DNA of 64,000 nt from Companilactobacillus sp. RD055328 (GCF_022835675.1 NZ_BQUT01000005.1:447251-511250), one strand, 5' to 3'. Shown: positions 40,439 through 51,186, counted from the stretch's first letter. Made by a program: numbers and translations. The notes: a model not told the origin generated them from the sequence alone.

Positions 40439-41428
40439 ATGTATGCTTATACTCTAAATTCTAATAATCAAGAAGGTCTAAATAATCTTCAGCTTAATGA
40501 AATGCCAGTACCTAATCCTCAAAAAGACGAAGTATTAATACAGGTTAATAGCATTGGACTAAACCCGGTTGATTATAAATTAATTGAAAAACCTTTATCT
40601 TCATTCGAATATCCACATATTTTTGGTCTTGATGCTGCTGGAACAGTAGTATCTGTTGGAGAAAACGTTAAAGGATTCAAAGTTGGTGACCGTGTTGCTG
40701 GCCATAATAATCTCCAAAAAGATGGAACGTTTGCCGAATATGCGATTTTCCCTGATTACAGTCTAGCAAAGATTCTCGAAAATGTAACTTTTGAAACAGC
40801 CGCTGCACTATTATGTGGAGCAATGACTGCCTATCAAGCCATCTTCAGAAAAATGAATCTCACTGGTAAAAAAAATATTTTAATCCACGCTGGTGCCGGT
40901 GGTGTTGGGTCTATTGCGTTACAATTAGCTAAGTTAAAAGGACTTGATGTAATTACCACTGTGTCATCATCAAAAAAACCCTTTGTTACAGCTTTCTCTC
41001 CAGATAAGATAATTGATTATAAACATGAAAATGTAAGTGAAGAAATCAATAAATACACAAATGACGTTGGAGTGGATCTCATTTTGAACACAGTTGGTGG
41101 AAATGAAACATATTTGGATGTTACTGAACGACTTGCTTACAATGGTGAACTAGTTTCGATTGTCAACGTTCCAAACTTTTCAGATAATAATATTTTATCT
41201 GAAAAAGGACTAACAATTAGTGCTTTGAATTTAGGCGGTGCTCATAGTAGTACTTCTATCAATCAAAAAAAAGATCTTGGGAAAATGGCCTTGGAACTTC
41301 TTGAATTAGCAAGCACAGAAAAAATTGATGCAAATATCACAGAAGTTTTACCTTTCAACCAACTTATATCTGGTTTAAAAAAACTTTATAGTCGCGATTC
41401 TTTAGGAAAAATCATAGTGAAAATTTAG
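40439..41428 (+). CDS. Zinc-less alcohol dehydrogenase / quinone oxidoreductase
   Basis: A 329-residue medium-chain dehydrogenase/reductase. GroES-like N-terminal domain (SIGLNPVDYKLIE, HIFGLDAAGTVVSVG) and Rossmann fold with HAGAGGVGSIALQLAKL near residue 150. No structural-zinc Cys cluster is visible, so it belongs to the quinone oxidoreductase-like NADPH group. Divergent to hxlR, it is probably induced by electrophiles or quinones. AATCGGAGG precedes the ATG. Confidence 0.85.
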   Translation: MYAYTLNSNNQEGLNNLQLNEMPVPNPQKDEVLIQVNSIGLNPVDYKLIEKPLSSFEYPHIFGLDAAGTVVSVGENVKGFKVGDRVAGHNNLQKDGTFAEYAIFPDYSLAKILENVTFETAAALLCGAMTAYQAIFRKMNLTGKKNILIHAGAGGVGSIALQLAKLKGLDVITTVSSSKKPFVTAFSPDKIIDYKHENVSEEINKYTNDVGVDLILNTVGGNETYLDVTERLAYNGELVSIVNVPNFSDNNILSEKGLTISALNLGGAHSSTSINQKKDLGKMALELLELASTEKIDANITEVLPFNQLISGLKKLYSRDSLGKIIVKI

Positions 41429-41433
41429 ACAAT

Positions 41434-41470
41434 AAAAAAGAGTATTCTCAAAATGAGAATACTCTTTTTT
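41434..41470. terminator. Bidirectional terminator, oxidoreductase / P-type ATPase
   Basis: AAAAAAGAGTATTCTCA and its complement form a long stem with T tracts on both strands. Confidence 0.9.
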
Positions 41471-41480
41471 ATTGTCTTTT

Positions 41481-44138
41481 TTACTTATTCAACTTTATGC
41501 GAATGAACTTATCGAACTCAGTAATTATTAATATAACAACACCTGAAGCTATTGATATAATCCATCCTAATAATGACATATCAGCAGTATAGAATACTGT
41601 ATGCATAAATGGTACGTAAGTTAGAATCAATTGTAAAACAAGCATTATTCCAATAATTAGAAATGCTTTTGGATTAGTAAATAAACTCTTACTAAATAAT
41701 AAGTCATTAGTACGTATATTAAACAGATAGAAGATCTTACTTAATACAACAATATTAATCATCATAGTACTTGCAACCGCAGGATTAACTCCTTGAGTTA
41801 ACAACCATTCATATGAAATTATACTTATTATCGCCATTAATACTGACACATAAAACATCTGCCACATATCATGTTTGTTTAATAAACCTTTACCTGTTTT
41901 TCTTGGTTTCCGATTCATTATTCCATTTTCAGCAGGTTCAAAGATAAACGCAAATTGAATTGTAATCGCGGATACCATATTGATCCACAACAATTGTGTT
42001 GGTTGTAATGGCATATCTTTTTGCATCAAAATTGTAAATACAATTATTAATCCTTCGGCAAAAGAAGTTGGTAGCAAGAATAAGATACTCTTCTTGATAT
42101 TATCGTATATTCTTCTTCCTTCTTTGATTGCAACTGACAACGTCTTAAAGTTGTCATCAGTTAAAATCATATCTGCCGAATCTTTGGCAACGTCTGTCCC
42201 TTTTTGCCCCATAGCAACACCTATATCAGCACGTTTTAAGGCTGGAGCATCATTAACTCCATCTCCAGTCATGGCGGTTATTTTTCCGCTTTCTTGAAGA
42301 GCTTTCACGATATCGGTTTTGTTTTTAGGCGTAGTTCTGGCAAAAACTTGGTTATTCAACACAGCTTCTTTGAATTCTTGATCATTCATTGCATCAAGTT
42401 GAGCACCGGTTACGACATTAATATCCTTAGCCAATCCTAGTTTTTCTCCGATAGCTTTAGCCGTCACAGGATGATCTCCTGTAATCATTTTGATATTAAT
42501 ACCAGCATTATTCATCTCTTTTAATGCCAAAATAACTTCTTCTCTTGGCGGATCAATAATACCAGCTACTCCAAGTAGTTTAATACCATCAGATAATACT
42601 TCATGAGTTATTTCATCTATATCTGAAGATACTGACTTAATTCCTACCGCAACAACTCGTTTTCCTTCTTTTGATAATTTAGTTACTTGATTATTCCACT
42701 TATCAAAATCTAGTTGATCTCCATTGTTTTGCGCCATCTTAAATAATTTATCAGGAGAACCCTTAATGAAAATGAATCTGTCATTGTTTTGATCTTCAAC
42801 AAGTTTAGCAATGTAGCGATAATCCGAATCAAATGGCAACATATCTATTTCTTTATATCTTGAATCCATTGGATATGAGAAGTTCTTATAATAAGCAGTT
42901 AAGAATGCTCCATCAGTCGGTTCACCATTTATCTGCCAGCTATCATCCTCATAAATTAAGACTGTATCATTGGCTTCTAGTCCAGCTTCTAAGAATAGGT
43001 CTAGTTGCTTGTTGTCTGTAACTTTATTCCCATCACGTTGAATCTCACCCACTGGCTCATAACCATCTCCAGTTACTTGATATTCTCCATCTTGAAGAAT
43101 AATATCTTTAACCGTCATTTCATTCTTGGTAAGAGTTCCTGTCTTATCTGTTGCAACGACGTCAACTGATCCTAGTGTTTCTACTGCAGGAAGCGTTTTG
43201 ACAATAGCATTCTTTGTCTTAGCCATATCGCTAACACCCATGGCCAAAACTACAGAAGTTGTTGCCGGTAATCCCTCAGGTATTGAACCAACAATCATCG
43301 CTACGATAGCTAAAGTCAATACTGACAATGAATATGTTTGTAAGAACAAGCTTAAAACAAACAAAGCAACGGCAACGGCAATAATTACATAACTTATCCC
43401 CTTACCTAAGCCATCGATTTCTTTCATAAGAGGTGTTTTTCTCTCTTTTGTATTCTTAACTTCAGTCGATATTTTACCAATTTCAGTAGAAGATCCGATG
43501 GCAGTTACAACACCTATCCCACTACCTGAAGTTACTGATGTTGAAGCAAACCCTAAGTTAGTTCTATCAGCAATTGGCAAATTCTCATCTGAAATACTAT
43601 CAATACTCTTCTCAACAGAATCGGCTTCTCCGGTAAGCGTTGATTCTTGAATTCTAAGATTATCTTCTTCAATAATACGCATATCAGCCGGAACATTATC
43701 ACCGGCTTCTAAGAAGACAACATCTCCTACAACAACCTGATCTGCAGGAATATCTTGTCTTATTCCATTACGATAGACTGTTGCTTCAGAAGACAACATT
43801 TCTTTAATTCTCTCTAGTGCATCAGAAGCACTAGCTTCTTGATAATACCCTATCAAGGCATTAATGATTACAACTAGCCCAATAATTACTCCATCAGAAA
43901 CATGTCGCATTAACAAGGCTAATAAACCAGCAAATATTAAAATGTAAATTATTATGTTGTTAAACTGGCGCAAAAACAATTTCCATCTAGGCGTTTTTTG
44001 TGACTGTAATTTATTTAATCCATATTGTTGATAACTTTCTTTGACTTGGTTGTCATTCAGGCCATCTTCAACATTTCTTATTTTATATTTTTTTAATATC
44101 TCTTCAGTAGTTAACTGAAAATCATTATTCTTATTCAT
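41481..44138 (-). CDS. P-type cation ATPase, Ca2+ (PMR1/SERCA-like) subgroup
   Basis: An 885-residue pump. Actuator motif TGEADSVEKS, membrane helix 4 motif PEGLPATTSVVLAMG (the PEGLP of P2A-type Ca2+ pumps), phosphorylation motif DKTGTLTKNE near residue 330, and hinge motif TGDGVNDAPALK are all present, with about ten membrane helices. It exports cations, probably Ca2+ or Mn2+, using ATP. A short leader ORF and promoter precede it at 44234-44368. Confidence 0.9.
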   Translation of the reverse strand: MNKNNDFQLTTEEILKKYKIRNVEDGLNDNQVKESYQQYGLNKLQSQKTPRWKLFLRQFNNIIIYILIFAGLLALLMRHVSDGVIIGLVVIINALIGYYQEASASDALERIKEMLSSEATVYRNGIRQDIPADQVVVGDVVFLEAGDNVPADMRIIEEDNLRIQESTLTGEADSVEKSIDSISDENLPIADRTNLGFASTSVTSGSGIGVVTAIGSSTEIGKISTEVKNTKERKTPLMKEIDGLGKGISYVIIAVAVALFVLSLFLQTYSLSVLTLAIVAMIVGSIPEGLPATTSVVLAMGVSDMAKTKNAIVKTLPAVETLGSVDVVATDKTGTLTKNEMTVKDIILQDGEYQVTGDGYEPVGEIQRDGNKVTDNKQLDLFLEAGLEANDTVLIYEDDSWQINGEPTDGAFLTAYYKNFSYPMDSRYKEIDMLPFDSDYRYIAKLVEDQNNDRFIFIKGSPDKLFKMAQNNGDQLDFDKWNNQVTKLSKEGKRVVAVGIKSVSSDIDEITHEVLSDGIKLLGVAGIIDPPREEVILALKEMNNAGINIKMITGDHPVTAKAIGEKLGLAKDINVVTGAQLDAMNDQEFKEAVLNNQVFARTTPKNKTDIVKALQESGKITAMTGDGVNDAPALKRADIGVAMGQKGTDVAKDSADMILTDDNFKTLSVAIKEGRRIYDNIKKSILFLLPTSFAEGLIIVFTILMQKDMPLQPTQLLWINMVSAITIQFAFIFEPAENGIMNRKPRKTGKGLLNKHDMWQMFYVSVLMAIISIISYEWLLTQGVNPAVASTMMINIVVLSKIFYLFNIRTNDLLFSKSLFTNPKAFLIIGIMLVLQLILTYVPFMHTVFYTADMSLLGWIISIASGVVILIITEFDKFIRIKLNK

Positions 44139-44233
44139 TTATATATTAGTTTCCTTAATTAAATTTTGTGTAAAAAAATAGACCCAACACTGATTAGTTA
44201 TTCAACTATCCGTTTTATTGTGCCTTAAATACA

Positions 44234-44302
44234 CTATTCAATTAAGAAGTAAGATAAACACACTAAGATACGCTGATTATCTTCCATCGAATCACTACCC
44301 AA
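44234..44302 (-). CDS. Possible leader ORF or truncated gene before the P-type ATPase
   Basis: A 22-codon ORF starting with TTG (MGSDSMEDNQRILVCLSYFL) has a very strong AGGGGGTGG six bases upstream. A promoter TTGTTA-17-TATAAT (44368-44340) precedes it. It may be a leader peptide of the ATPase transcript. Alternatively, EDNQRILVCLSYF resembles the start of DUF4870 proteins, in which case it would be a truncated remnant. Confidence 0.4.
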   Translation of the reverse strand: MGSDSMEDNQRILVCLSYFLIE

Positions 44303-44381
44303 TTAATACCACCCCCTAATACATTAATATATAATAATTATTATAATGAATTAATTACGTAATAACAACCAATAACCTAAT

Positions 44382-44750
44382 CTATACTCTTATTGAATAG
44401 ATATCATTAATATCTACATATTTGTTACCAATTAATAGCTTAGTTTGATAATAGCCCTCTATTCTTCCAACAATGGGTTTAGTAACCTCTAAATTATTAT
44501 TCAAAAATCGTAGATCAACTATAACTTGTTTTTCTTTTTTTATAGCCATATTTATAACTTCTTGAATTTTAAAAGAGCTCATTTCTTCTGCGTGAGTTCT
44601 TTTTGTATTTTCATTAATACTATTTTCTTCTTTTTTCACTGCTGCGGTATGGTCTGATAAATAAAACCCTTGCCACTTCACTGTTCCACGATCCTGATAC
44701 TCATTAAAAAATTTAGCAACTAACTCCGGATCATATTCTCTATCATTCAT
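44382..44750 (-). CDS. YolD-like protein
   Basis: A 122-residue YolD-family protein. MNDREYDPELVAKFFNEYQD, KWQGFYLSDH and the late GRIEGYYQTKLLIG fit the family. YolD proteins accompany UmuC-type polymerases in Firmicutes, possibly as a UmuD substitute. The ATG at 44750 with AGGAGG overlaps the umuC stop, so translation is coupled. Its partner gene carries a nonsense codon, so function may be reduced. Confidence 0.8.
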   Translation of the reverse strand: MNDREYDPELVAKFFNEYQDRGTVKWQGFYLSDHTAAVKKEENSINENTKRTHAEEMSSFKIQEVINMAIKKEKQVIVDLRFLNNNLEVTKPIVGRIEGYYQTKLLIGNKYVDINDIYSIRV

Positions 44751-46041
44751 AAGAATTACCTCCTGCATGTCCACCAACAAGTCCAGCTCGATTAATAGCA
44801 GTAGCCCCTTTTGACTTGCTATCCAAATTAACGATAGATTTAAAACCATATTTTTTTCTAATACTATCCACAGTTTTATCCAGTTGTTTATTTTTATGTT
44901 TTAAATCTCGACTATCAAATAAGTCTAATTGTTCTATATTGTCATCTACCAATTTACTACACGAAAAAGCTATATTTCTAACCTCTTCGCCTCGCCACTT
45001 ATCTTCAAATAACTTAATAATATGTTTCTTCAATTCTTTATTGCTATTTGTAGCGTCAATTTTCATGGAATGACCAAATCCCTTACGTCCTTGTTTTCGT
45101 AATTTATATGAAAAACCAACATTTAAATTAACCACTGTACAAGCAATTGAGTGAGATCGTAATCTTGCACCAACTTGCTCTGCAAGCTCCTTTAATACTG
45201 TTTCAATCTCTTGTTTATTGGAGTAATTTTTAGGCAATACTTGGCTATTTCCGTATGATTTAGATTTAGGTATATATTTATTGCTAATAATTGAACGATC
45301 TACGCCCCACGATAAAGCAAATAATTGAGAACCAATCACACCAAACTTTTCTTTGATAAAAAAAGGATTAGTGTGTGCTAAATCATACATCGAATTAATT
45401 TTTAAATTTGTAAGTTTTTCTGCCGTTTTGGCTCCTATTGACCATACTGAATTCAAATCAGTTATTGGCCATAATTTATCAGAGATATCTTCATAGTGCC
45501 ATTCAGCGATTAAAGAATGATTATTCTTAGCTTCTAAATCCAGAGCTAGCTTAGCTAGAACTGGATTATCTCCAATTCCAACTGTTAAATAAATACCCGT
45601 TTTGCTTTTAATCTCTAATTGTATTTTTCTTGCAACTTCATATGGAGTTTTTCCAAATAATTTCCAACTTTTTGTTATATCTAATAGTGATTCATCAATT
45701 GAATATGGTAATAAATCTTCGTTTGCGACGTATTGTTCAAATATCTTTTTTATTTCAAGATTTTTTTTGATTTACAAATTCATTCTAGGTTCTGCAATTA
45801 CTATGCGATCATCATTGGGAACTTCACTAGCACGCGTAACGTTACTAATACCAAATAGCTTCTTCGCCATTGGACTAGCTGCTAAAACTAATCCACTCCC
45901 CGTATTTTGTGCTTTTGACATCACTACTAAAATTGATTTTAGTGGATTTAATCCTCGCTCTACGCTTTCAACTGAAGCGTAAAAAGACTTAGAATCAATC
46001 ATAAATATTATTCTTCTTGGTTCATTCTTATAATCATACAT
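44743..46041 (-). pseudogene. umuC: Y-family DNA polymerase (UmuC-like) with in-frame stop
   Basis: A 433-codon reading frame for an SOS translesion polymerase. N-terminal MIDSKSFYASVE holds a catalytic Asp; PYSIDESLLD after the stop holds the catalytic Asp-Glu pair; SIGAKTAEKL is the helix-hairpin-helix. One TAA at 45774-45772 interrupts it after EPRMNL, at a place where homologues read LY-IKKN, so TAT to TAA explains it. The frame resumes unchanged. The N-terminal 89-residue piece lacks the active site. Either inactivated or a sequencing error. Confidence 0.85.
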
Positions 46042-46051
46042 AGTTAATTCT

Positions 46052-46100
46052 CCGATTAATCTATAATAATTATACGAACATACGTTCTTATTATCAATAA
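46052..46100 (-). promoter_or_regulatory. SOS box and promoter of umuC-yolD
   Basis: CGAACATACGTTCT (46075-46088) matches the LexA/DinR box CGAACRNRYGTTYG in all but the last position. It lies inside the spacer of a promoter TTGATA-17-TATAAT read on the minus strand toward umuC. Confidence 0.85.
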
Positions 46101-46834
46101 GTTTTTCTATTCACGTTGTAATAAACTAATGAAATACTCAAAATAACTAATAACGACCAACTTGATATTTTACCAATACCAACTAAATGCCACCCTATCT
46201 CTTGATTAGGATATTTCCATGCTGAGAAAAAAGTTGAAATATTTTCTGCTACCCACAAAGCTATACCGATTAATAGAAAAGATAAATTCATTAACATATT
46301 GTGAGTACGATTTTTTAGAGTGAAATATACTTTTGTTTTCCAAAAAATCACAATAATCATTACAATAATAAAATATCGCAAGTCCCAAATATAATGATGA
46401 GTAAAAAAGTTAAGATAAATTGCAAAACATAATGTAACTACTTTCCACTTCGATGGCCAATTTTCATACTTTAAATCAAAAACTTTCCAAGCACGATAAA
46501 TATAACTACCAACACTTGAATACATAAATCCACTATATAGTGGCACTCCCATAATTTTCATAATTCCTGGTTCTGGGTACATCCACATCCCTATGGACGT
46601 CTTAAATATTTCAAGAACTAACCCCACAATGTGAAATAACAAAATAACTTTTACTTCCGACCATGTTTCATATTTCACTGCTATTAGAACAATTTGAATT
46701 AAGATCGATAAAATTAATAAAAGATCATATCGATATATGAAAGGAAAAGTAAAATACTTTGTCAGAAACATTGATATAAATAGTAATGCTGGAAATAAGC
46801 AACACGTAATTTGCTTTTTGATGAAGTCTATCAT
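46094..46834 (-). CDS. DUF817 family membrane protein
   Basis: A 246-residue integral membrane protein with about eight hydrophobic segments. The motifs HIVGLVLEIFKTSIGMW, MGVPLYSGFMYSSVGSY and FTHHYIWDLRY are typical of DUF817 (B. subtilis YoaT). Function unknown. The ATG at 46834 has GGAG upstream. It stands between the SOS operon and pgi and might be read through from its own promoter. Confidence 0.8.
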   Translation of the reverse strand: MIDFIKKQITCCLFPALLFISMFLTKYFTFPFIYRYDLLLILSILIQIVLIAVKYETWSEVKVILLFHIVGLVLEIFKTSIGMWMYPEPGIMKIMGVPLYSGFMYSSVGSYIYRAWKVFDLKYENWPSKWKVVTLCFAIYLNFFTHHYIWDLRYFIIVMIIVIFWKTKVYFTLKNRTHNMLMNLSFLLIGIALWVAENISTFFSAWKYPNQEIGWHLVGIGKISSWSLLVILSISLVYYNVNRKTY

Positions 46835-46914
46835 AAATATCTCCAAAAATAGAATTTAAAGGCTAGTATACATTACTATTCATGACTAATTATCAATAAT
46901 AATAATTTTGTAAA

Positions 46915-46945
46915 TAAAAAAGACAGCCAATTGGCTGTCTTTTTG
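46915..46945. terminator. Terminator after pgi
   Basis: AGACAGCCAA/TTGGCTGTCT with T tracts on both strands; on the minus strand it ends the pgi transcript. Confidence 0.85.
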
Positions 46946-46948
46946 TTA

Positions 46949-48289
46949 TTACAATCTTTTATTTAATTCTTTACCAAGCTCTTCGAACCCTGGTTTTCCA
47001 AGTAGAGCAAACATATTTTTCTTATAAGCTTCTACACCTGGCTGATTGAATGGGTTAACTCCATTCAAGTAACCTGAAATACCAACAGCAATTTCAAAGA
47101 AGTAAATCATGTATCCTAATGAATATGCATCTTGTTCTGGAATGCTAATTGTCATAACAGGAACGCCACCATCTGTATGTGCAAGAACTACACCTTCATA
47201 AGCGCGTTTGTTAGCAAAGTCCATTGTCTTACCTTCAAGATATCCTAATCCGTCAAGATCTTCATCATACTTAGGAATTTCAAGGTCATGTCTTGGTTTG
47301 TCAATCATGACAACTGTTTCCATCAAGTTACGACGGCCTTCTTGAATATATTGACCTAATGAGTGTAAATCGGTTGAGAAGTTCGCACTTGAAGGATAAA
47401 TACCTTTTTGGTCTTTACCTTCAGACTCACCCATCAATTGTTTCCACCATTCACCAAGATATTGTAGGTTTGGTTCGTAGTTTTCTAATAATTCAGTTGT
47501 GTATCCCTTACGGTACAAGATATTTCTTGTAGCAGCGTAACGGTAAGCTTCGTTTTTATTTAAATCAGTATCTGTATAGTCTGTGCGAGCTGCTGCTGCA
47601 CCTTCCATTAACTTATCGATATCAATTCCAGCTACGGCAATTGGTAATAAACCAACAGCAGATAAGACTGAGAAACGTCCACCAATATCATCAGGAACAA
47701 CGAATTCTTCATAACCTTGTGCGTCTGATTCTTGTTTTAAAGCACCTTTAGCGCGGTCAGTTGTTGCATAAATACGTTTAATAGCTTCAGCTTCACCATA
47801 TTTTTCAATTAATTTTGCTTTTAAAATGCGGAATGCAATTGAAGGTTCAGTTGTTGTTCCAGATTTTGAAATAACATTAATACTGAAATCACGATCACCA
47901 ATTACATCAATTAAGTCAGATAAGTAGTTAGGTGAAATTGAGTTACCAGCAAAGTATACTTCTGGAACTTTCTTATCATTATGAACATTGTAAAAACTTG
48001 AACTTAAAAAGTCGATTGCAGCTTTAGCTCCTAAGTAAGATCCACCAATACCGATTCCGATAAATACTTCTGAATCGTCTTGAATCTTTTTAGCTGCAGC
48101 TTTTATACGTGAAAATTCTTCCTTATCATAGTCAACAGGCAAGTCAATAAATCCGCGGAAATCACTACCTGCACCAGTACCTTGGCGTAGTTGTGTATCT
48201 GCAGCATCAACCATTGCTTGGATTTCGTCTAATTCATTATCATTAATGAATGGTGTTAATTTTGAATCATCGAATTTAATATGTGTCAT
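46949..48289 (-). CDS. pgi: Glucose-6-phosphate isomerase
   Basis: A 446-residue glycolytic enzyme interconverting glucose 6-phosphate and fructose 6-phosphate. [31 protein letters not shown] (phosphate binding) and [14 protein letters not shown] are intact, as is the catalytic Glu region [11 protein letters not shown]. Normal length for the Firmicute type. The start is ATG at 48289 after AAAGGA. Single-gene unit. Confidence 0.95.
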   Translation of the reverse strand: MTHIKFDDSKLTPFINDNELDEIQAMVDAADTQLRQGTGAGSDFRGFIDLPVDYDKEEFSRIKAAAKKIQDDSEVFIGIGIGGSYLGAKAAIDFLSSSFYNVHNDKKVPEVYFAGNSISPNYLSDLIDVIGDRDFSINVISKSGTTTEPSIAFRILKAKLIEKYGEAEAIKRIYATTDRAKGALKQESDAQGYEEFVVPDDIGGRFSVLSAVGLLPIAVAGIDIDKLMEGAAAARTDYTDTDLNKNEAYRYAATRNILYRKGYTTELLENYEPNLQYLGEWWKQLMGESEGKDQKGIYPSSANFSTDLHSLGQYIQEGRRNLMETVVMIDKPRHDLEIPKYDEDLDGLGYLEGKTMDFANKRAYEGVVLAHTDGGVPVMTISIPEQDAYSLGYMIYFFEIAVGISGYLNGVNPFNQPGVEAYKKNMFALLGKPGFEELGKELNKRL

Positions 48290-48349
48290 AATCTATTCCT
48301 TTCAAAATGAATACTTTATAATTTTAGTTCATTTGCTAATAAATTTCTA

Positions 48350-48967
48350 TTATTTAAACGCTTTTTTCAAAGATTTACCAAACTGGTATAGACAATACCC
48401 CAAAATAACTCCAAGCACATTAAAGATGACATCATCAATATCTGTTACCCCAGATTGTAAGAAAAATTGTGCTGTTTCAATAGAAATAGAAAACAATGCT
48501 CCCATTATAGTAACTTGTAACAAATTAATTCTTTTCTTCTTTAACGCAGGAACCATAATTCCAAATGGAATAAACCACGCTATGTTTCCGTATAAATTAT
48601 AGAAGAAATCTACAATTGATGTTCCGCCAGCTAATTTTAATGTCTCGATTATTGGTATAATATTAATTTCAGATAGTGAACGTCCAGTAACTATATGAAT
48701 ATCCCAAGGGAAATATTGTGCTCGAAATACTGTTAGGAATAATAAAAGTAGAATATATGCTACGAACAATCCTAATCCTAATTCTCGTTTGAATTTAACT
48801 TTTCTTTTTTTCTTCTTAAGGTATAGAATACGAAGAACAATATAAATCAACAAATAAAAGATTGTTTTGTCCAAACTTAAAATTGACAATCTAATTAACG
48901 GAAAATGATTTATTTTATCTGCATATAAATGTATTAATTGTTGGTATAATGGATTTAAAAATATCAT
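48350..48967 (-). CDS. VanZ family membrane protein
   Basis: About 205 residues with five hydrophobic segments. The FRAQYFPWDIH, NIAWFIPFGIMVPAL and IETAQFFLQSGVTDIDDVIFN motifs are the VanZ-like signature. VanZ proteins lower susceptibility to teicoplanin or lipoglycopeptides, but most lactobacillus homologues have no proven role. I chose the ATG at 48967 with AGAAAG before it; a longer GTG reading is possible. Confidence 0.8.
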   Translation of the reverse strand: MIFLNPLYQQLIHLYADKINHFPLIRLSILSLDKTIFYLLIYIVLRILYLKKKKRKVKFKRELGLGLFVAYILLLLFLTVFRAQYFPWDIHIVTGRSLSEINIIPIIETLKLAGGTSIVDFFYNLYGNIAWFIPFGIMVPALKKKRINLLQVTIMGALFSISIETAQFFLQSGVTDIDDVIFNVLGVILGYCLYQFGKSLKKAFK

Positions 48968-49050
48968 AGTATAACTTTCTAAATAATTTTTCTTCACTAT
49001 TAATACTATCAGTCTTAATTATTTAATTAAAGATTTAAGGAATGAACTTA

Positions 49051-51186
49051 ATGAATAAAAAACAAAAACTATTTACTACACGTTTCGGCTTTATTACGTT
49101 ATTAACAATTTTAATAGCACTCAAGTCAATTTTTGCTTATTATTTTGAATTTAATTTAGGAATTGCGGATCCTTTTCAACATTTAATTGCTGTCTTAAGT
49201 CCTTTTGCTACTACCATTTTTTTACTAAGCATTGGTTTATATATTAATCGAGAAAAGATCGCATATACTGTTACTCTAGTTTTATATTTTATTGAAACGT
49301 TAATTTTATACAGTAACATCATATATTATCGCCAATTCACTGATTTTCTTTCTTTTAATACTATTATCTCAGCAGGTAAAGTTTCTAAAGGTCTTGGATC
49401 TAGTACATTCAATCTAATGCAGTTCCATGATATCTTTTACTGGTTAGATTTGGTTATTATCATTGTTTTATTAGTGCGTGGCATTATCAAGCTAGACACA
49501 CGTCCTATTAAGAGAATCACTGCCTTTGCAACAACCATCTTTGCTGTCTTCTTATTTACCTTCAACTTAACGTTAGCTGAGAGTAATCGTCCCCAACTTC
49601 TAGGCCGTACTTTTGATCGTTCATATATTGTTAAGTACTTGGGAATTAATTCATTTCTTGTTTATGATACGGTTAAAACCGCTCAAAATGATGCCGTTCG
49701 TTCTAATACTGACGGCACTGACATAACGCCTGTTCTCGATTATGTGAATAACAATTATGCAGCACCTAACCCCGATTATTATGGTGTGGCTGATAAAAAG
49801 AATATTATTGTTATTCATTTAGAAAGTTTTCAACAATTCTTAATTGATTACAAAATTAATGGACAAGAAGTGACGCCATTTATTAATTCTTTATATCATA
49901 GTAATGACACTCTAGCTTTTAAGAATTTCTTCCATCAAGTTGGACAAGGTAAAACTAGTGATGCCGAAACAATGATGGAAAATAGTCTTTATGGATTACC
50001 AGAAGGTTCAGTCTTTACTAAGTTAGGTCCAGATAATACTTTCCAAGCAGCTCCAGCTATTCTTAACCAGCAAAAAGGCTATGATTCGGCTGTTTTCCAT
50101 GGCAATGTAGCAAGCTTCTGGAGTCGTAATAGTGTTTATAAAAACTTTGGATACCATTATTTCTTTGACCAAAGTTACTATGATACTTCAATTGCTGATT
50201 CCAGCACTCAATACGGTGTAAAAGACAAGTTAATGCTTTCTCAAAGTGTTAAGTATCTCGAACAACTTCAACAACCTTTCTACACAAAATTTATTACGGT
50301 AACTAACCACTATCCTTTCCCACTTGATGACGAAGATAATGATGGGTTCGTTCGCCCACAGACTGACAATCAGGTAGTTAATAATTACTTTGCTACAGCT
50401 CACTATCTTGATAATTCAATCCGAGAATTCTTTGATTATCTCAAAAAATCGGGAATCTATGATAATTCAATGATTGTTCTCTACGGAGATCATTATGGAT
50501 TATCAGATTCAGATAACAAGTCGTTAGCACCTCTGTTAGATAAAGATCCTAAAACTTGGAACGACAATGATAATGCTCAGTTACAACGAGTACCATTCAT
50601 GATTAATATGCCCGGACTTAAAGGTGGCATTCAAAATCAATATGGTGGTGAGATTGATGCATTACCTACCATTCTTCACTTAGCAGGTGTAGATACCAAA
50701 GGATACGTTCAATTTGGTACCGACTTATTATCATCTCAACATAACGCTAATGTTGTATTCCGCAACAAGAACTTTATTAACAAGGATTACACAGTAATTC
50801 ATAATAAGAATGGTCAAGAAGATATTTACGATAATAAAACAGGGTTGTTAATTGAAAATCCTAGCAAAGAAATCCTTAAAAAAGTTAAAAACATTCAAGA
50901 GGATAGAAATACTTCATTATCATTATCTGATAAAGTTAATAATACTAACTTGTTACGTTTCTATACACCAACAGGGTTTACTCCAGTAGATCCAACTCAA
51001 TATAATTATTTTGATCAGATTCAACAACTTGAAAAGATGAGAGAATCCTTAGGAAACAAATCTACAAGTGTTTTCTCAGAAAATAACAATCGATCAACAA
51101 CTACTAACTATGACACTGATGCGGCAGAGCTATACGGCCGTAATTCTATTGATAATTTAAATATTTTAACAAACAAAAAAGACTAA
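49051..51186 (+). CDS. ltaS: Lipoteichoic acid synthase family protein
   Basis: About 711 residues: five N-terminal membrane helices (to residue about 190), then an extracellular sulfatase-type domain. The catalytic Thr lies in GQGKTSDAETMMENSLYGLP near residue 300; HLESFQQFL and VLYGDHYG carry metal ligands. It polymerises glycerol phosphate from phosphatidylglycerol into lipoteichoic acid. A C-terminal extension rich in Asn/Ser follows the enzyme domain. The start is the second ATG, nine bases after AAGGA. Confidence 0.9.
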   Translation: MNKKQKLFTTRFGFITLLTILIALKSIFAYYFEFNLGIADPFQHLIAVLSPFATTIFLLSIGLYINREKIAYTVTLVLYFIETLILYSNIIYYRQFTDFLSFNTIISAGKVSKGLGSSTFNLMQFHDIFYWLDLVIIIVLLVRGIIKLDTRPIKRITAFATTIFAVFLFTFNLTLAESNRPQLLGRTFDRSYIVKYLGINSFLVYDTVKTAQNDAVRSNTDGTDITPVLDYVNNNYAAPNPDYYGVADKKNIIVIHLESFQQFLIDYKINGQEVTPFINSLYHSNDTLAFKNFFHQVGQGKTSDAETMMENSLYGLPEGSVFTKLGPDNTFQAAPAILNQQKGYDSAVFHGNVASFWSRNSVYKNFGYHYFFDQSYYDTSIADSSTQYGVKDKLMLSQSVKYLEQLQQPFYTKFITVTNHYPFPLDDEDNDGFVRPQTDNQVVNNYFATAHYLDNSIREFFDYLKKSGIYDNSMIVLYGDHYGLSDSDNKSLAPLLDKDPKTWNDNDNAQLQRVPFMINMPGLKGGIQNQYGGEIDALPTILHLAGVDTKGYVQFGTDLLSSQHNANVVFRNKNFINKDYTVIHNKNGQEDIYDNKTGLLIENPSKEILKKVKNIQEDRNTSLSLSDKVNNTNLLRFYTPTGFTPVDPTQYNYFDQIQQLEKMRESLGNKSTSVFSENNNRSTTTNYDTDAAELYGRNSIDNLNILTNKKD

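Noticed and set aside
42833-43392. Plus-strand ORFs opposite the P-type ATPase
   Set aside because: They are antisense frames of a highly conserved gene, with no start signals.
45772-46041. A separate small 89-residue gene
   Set aside because: It is the N-terminus of umuC; the frame continues unchanged after one stop codon.
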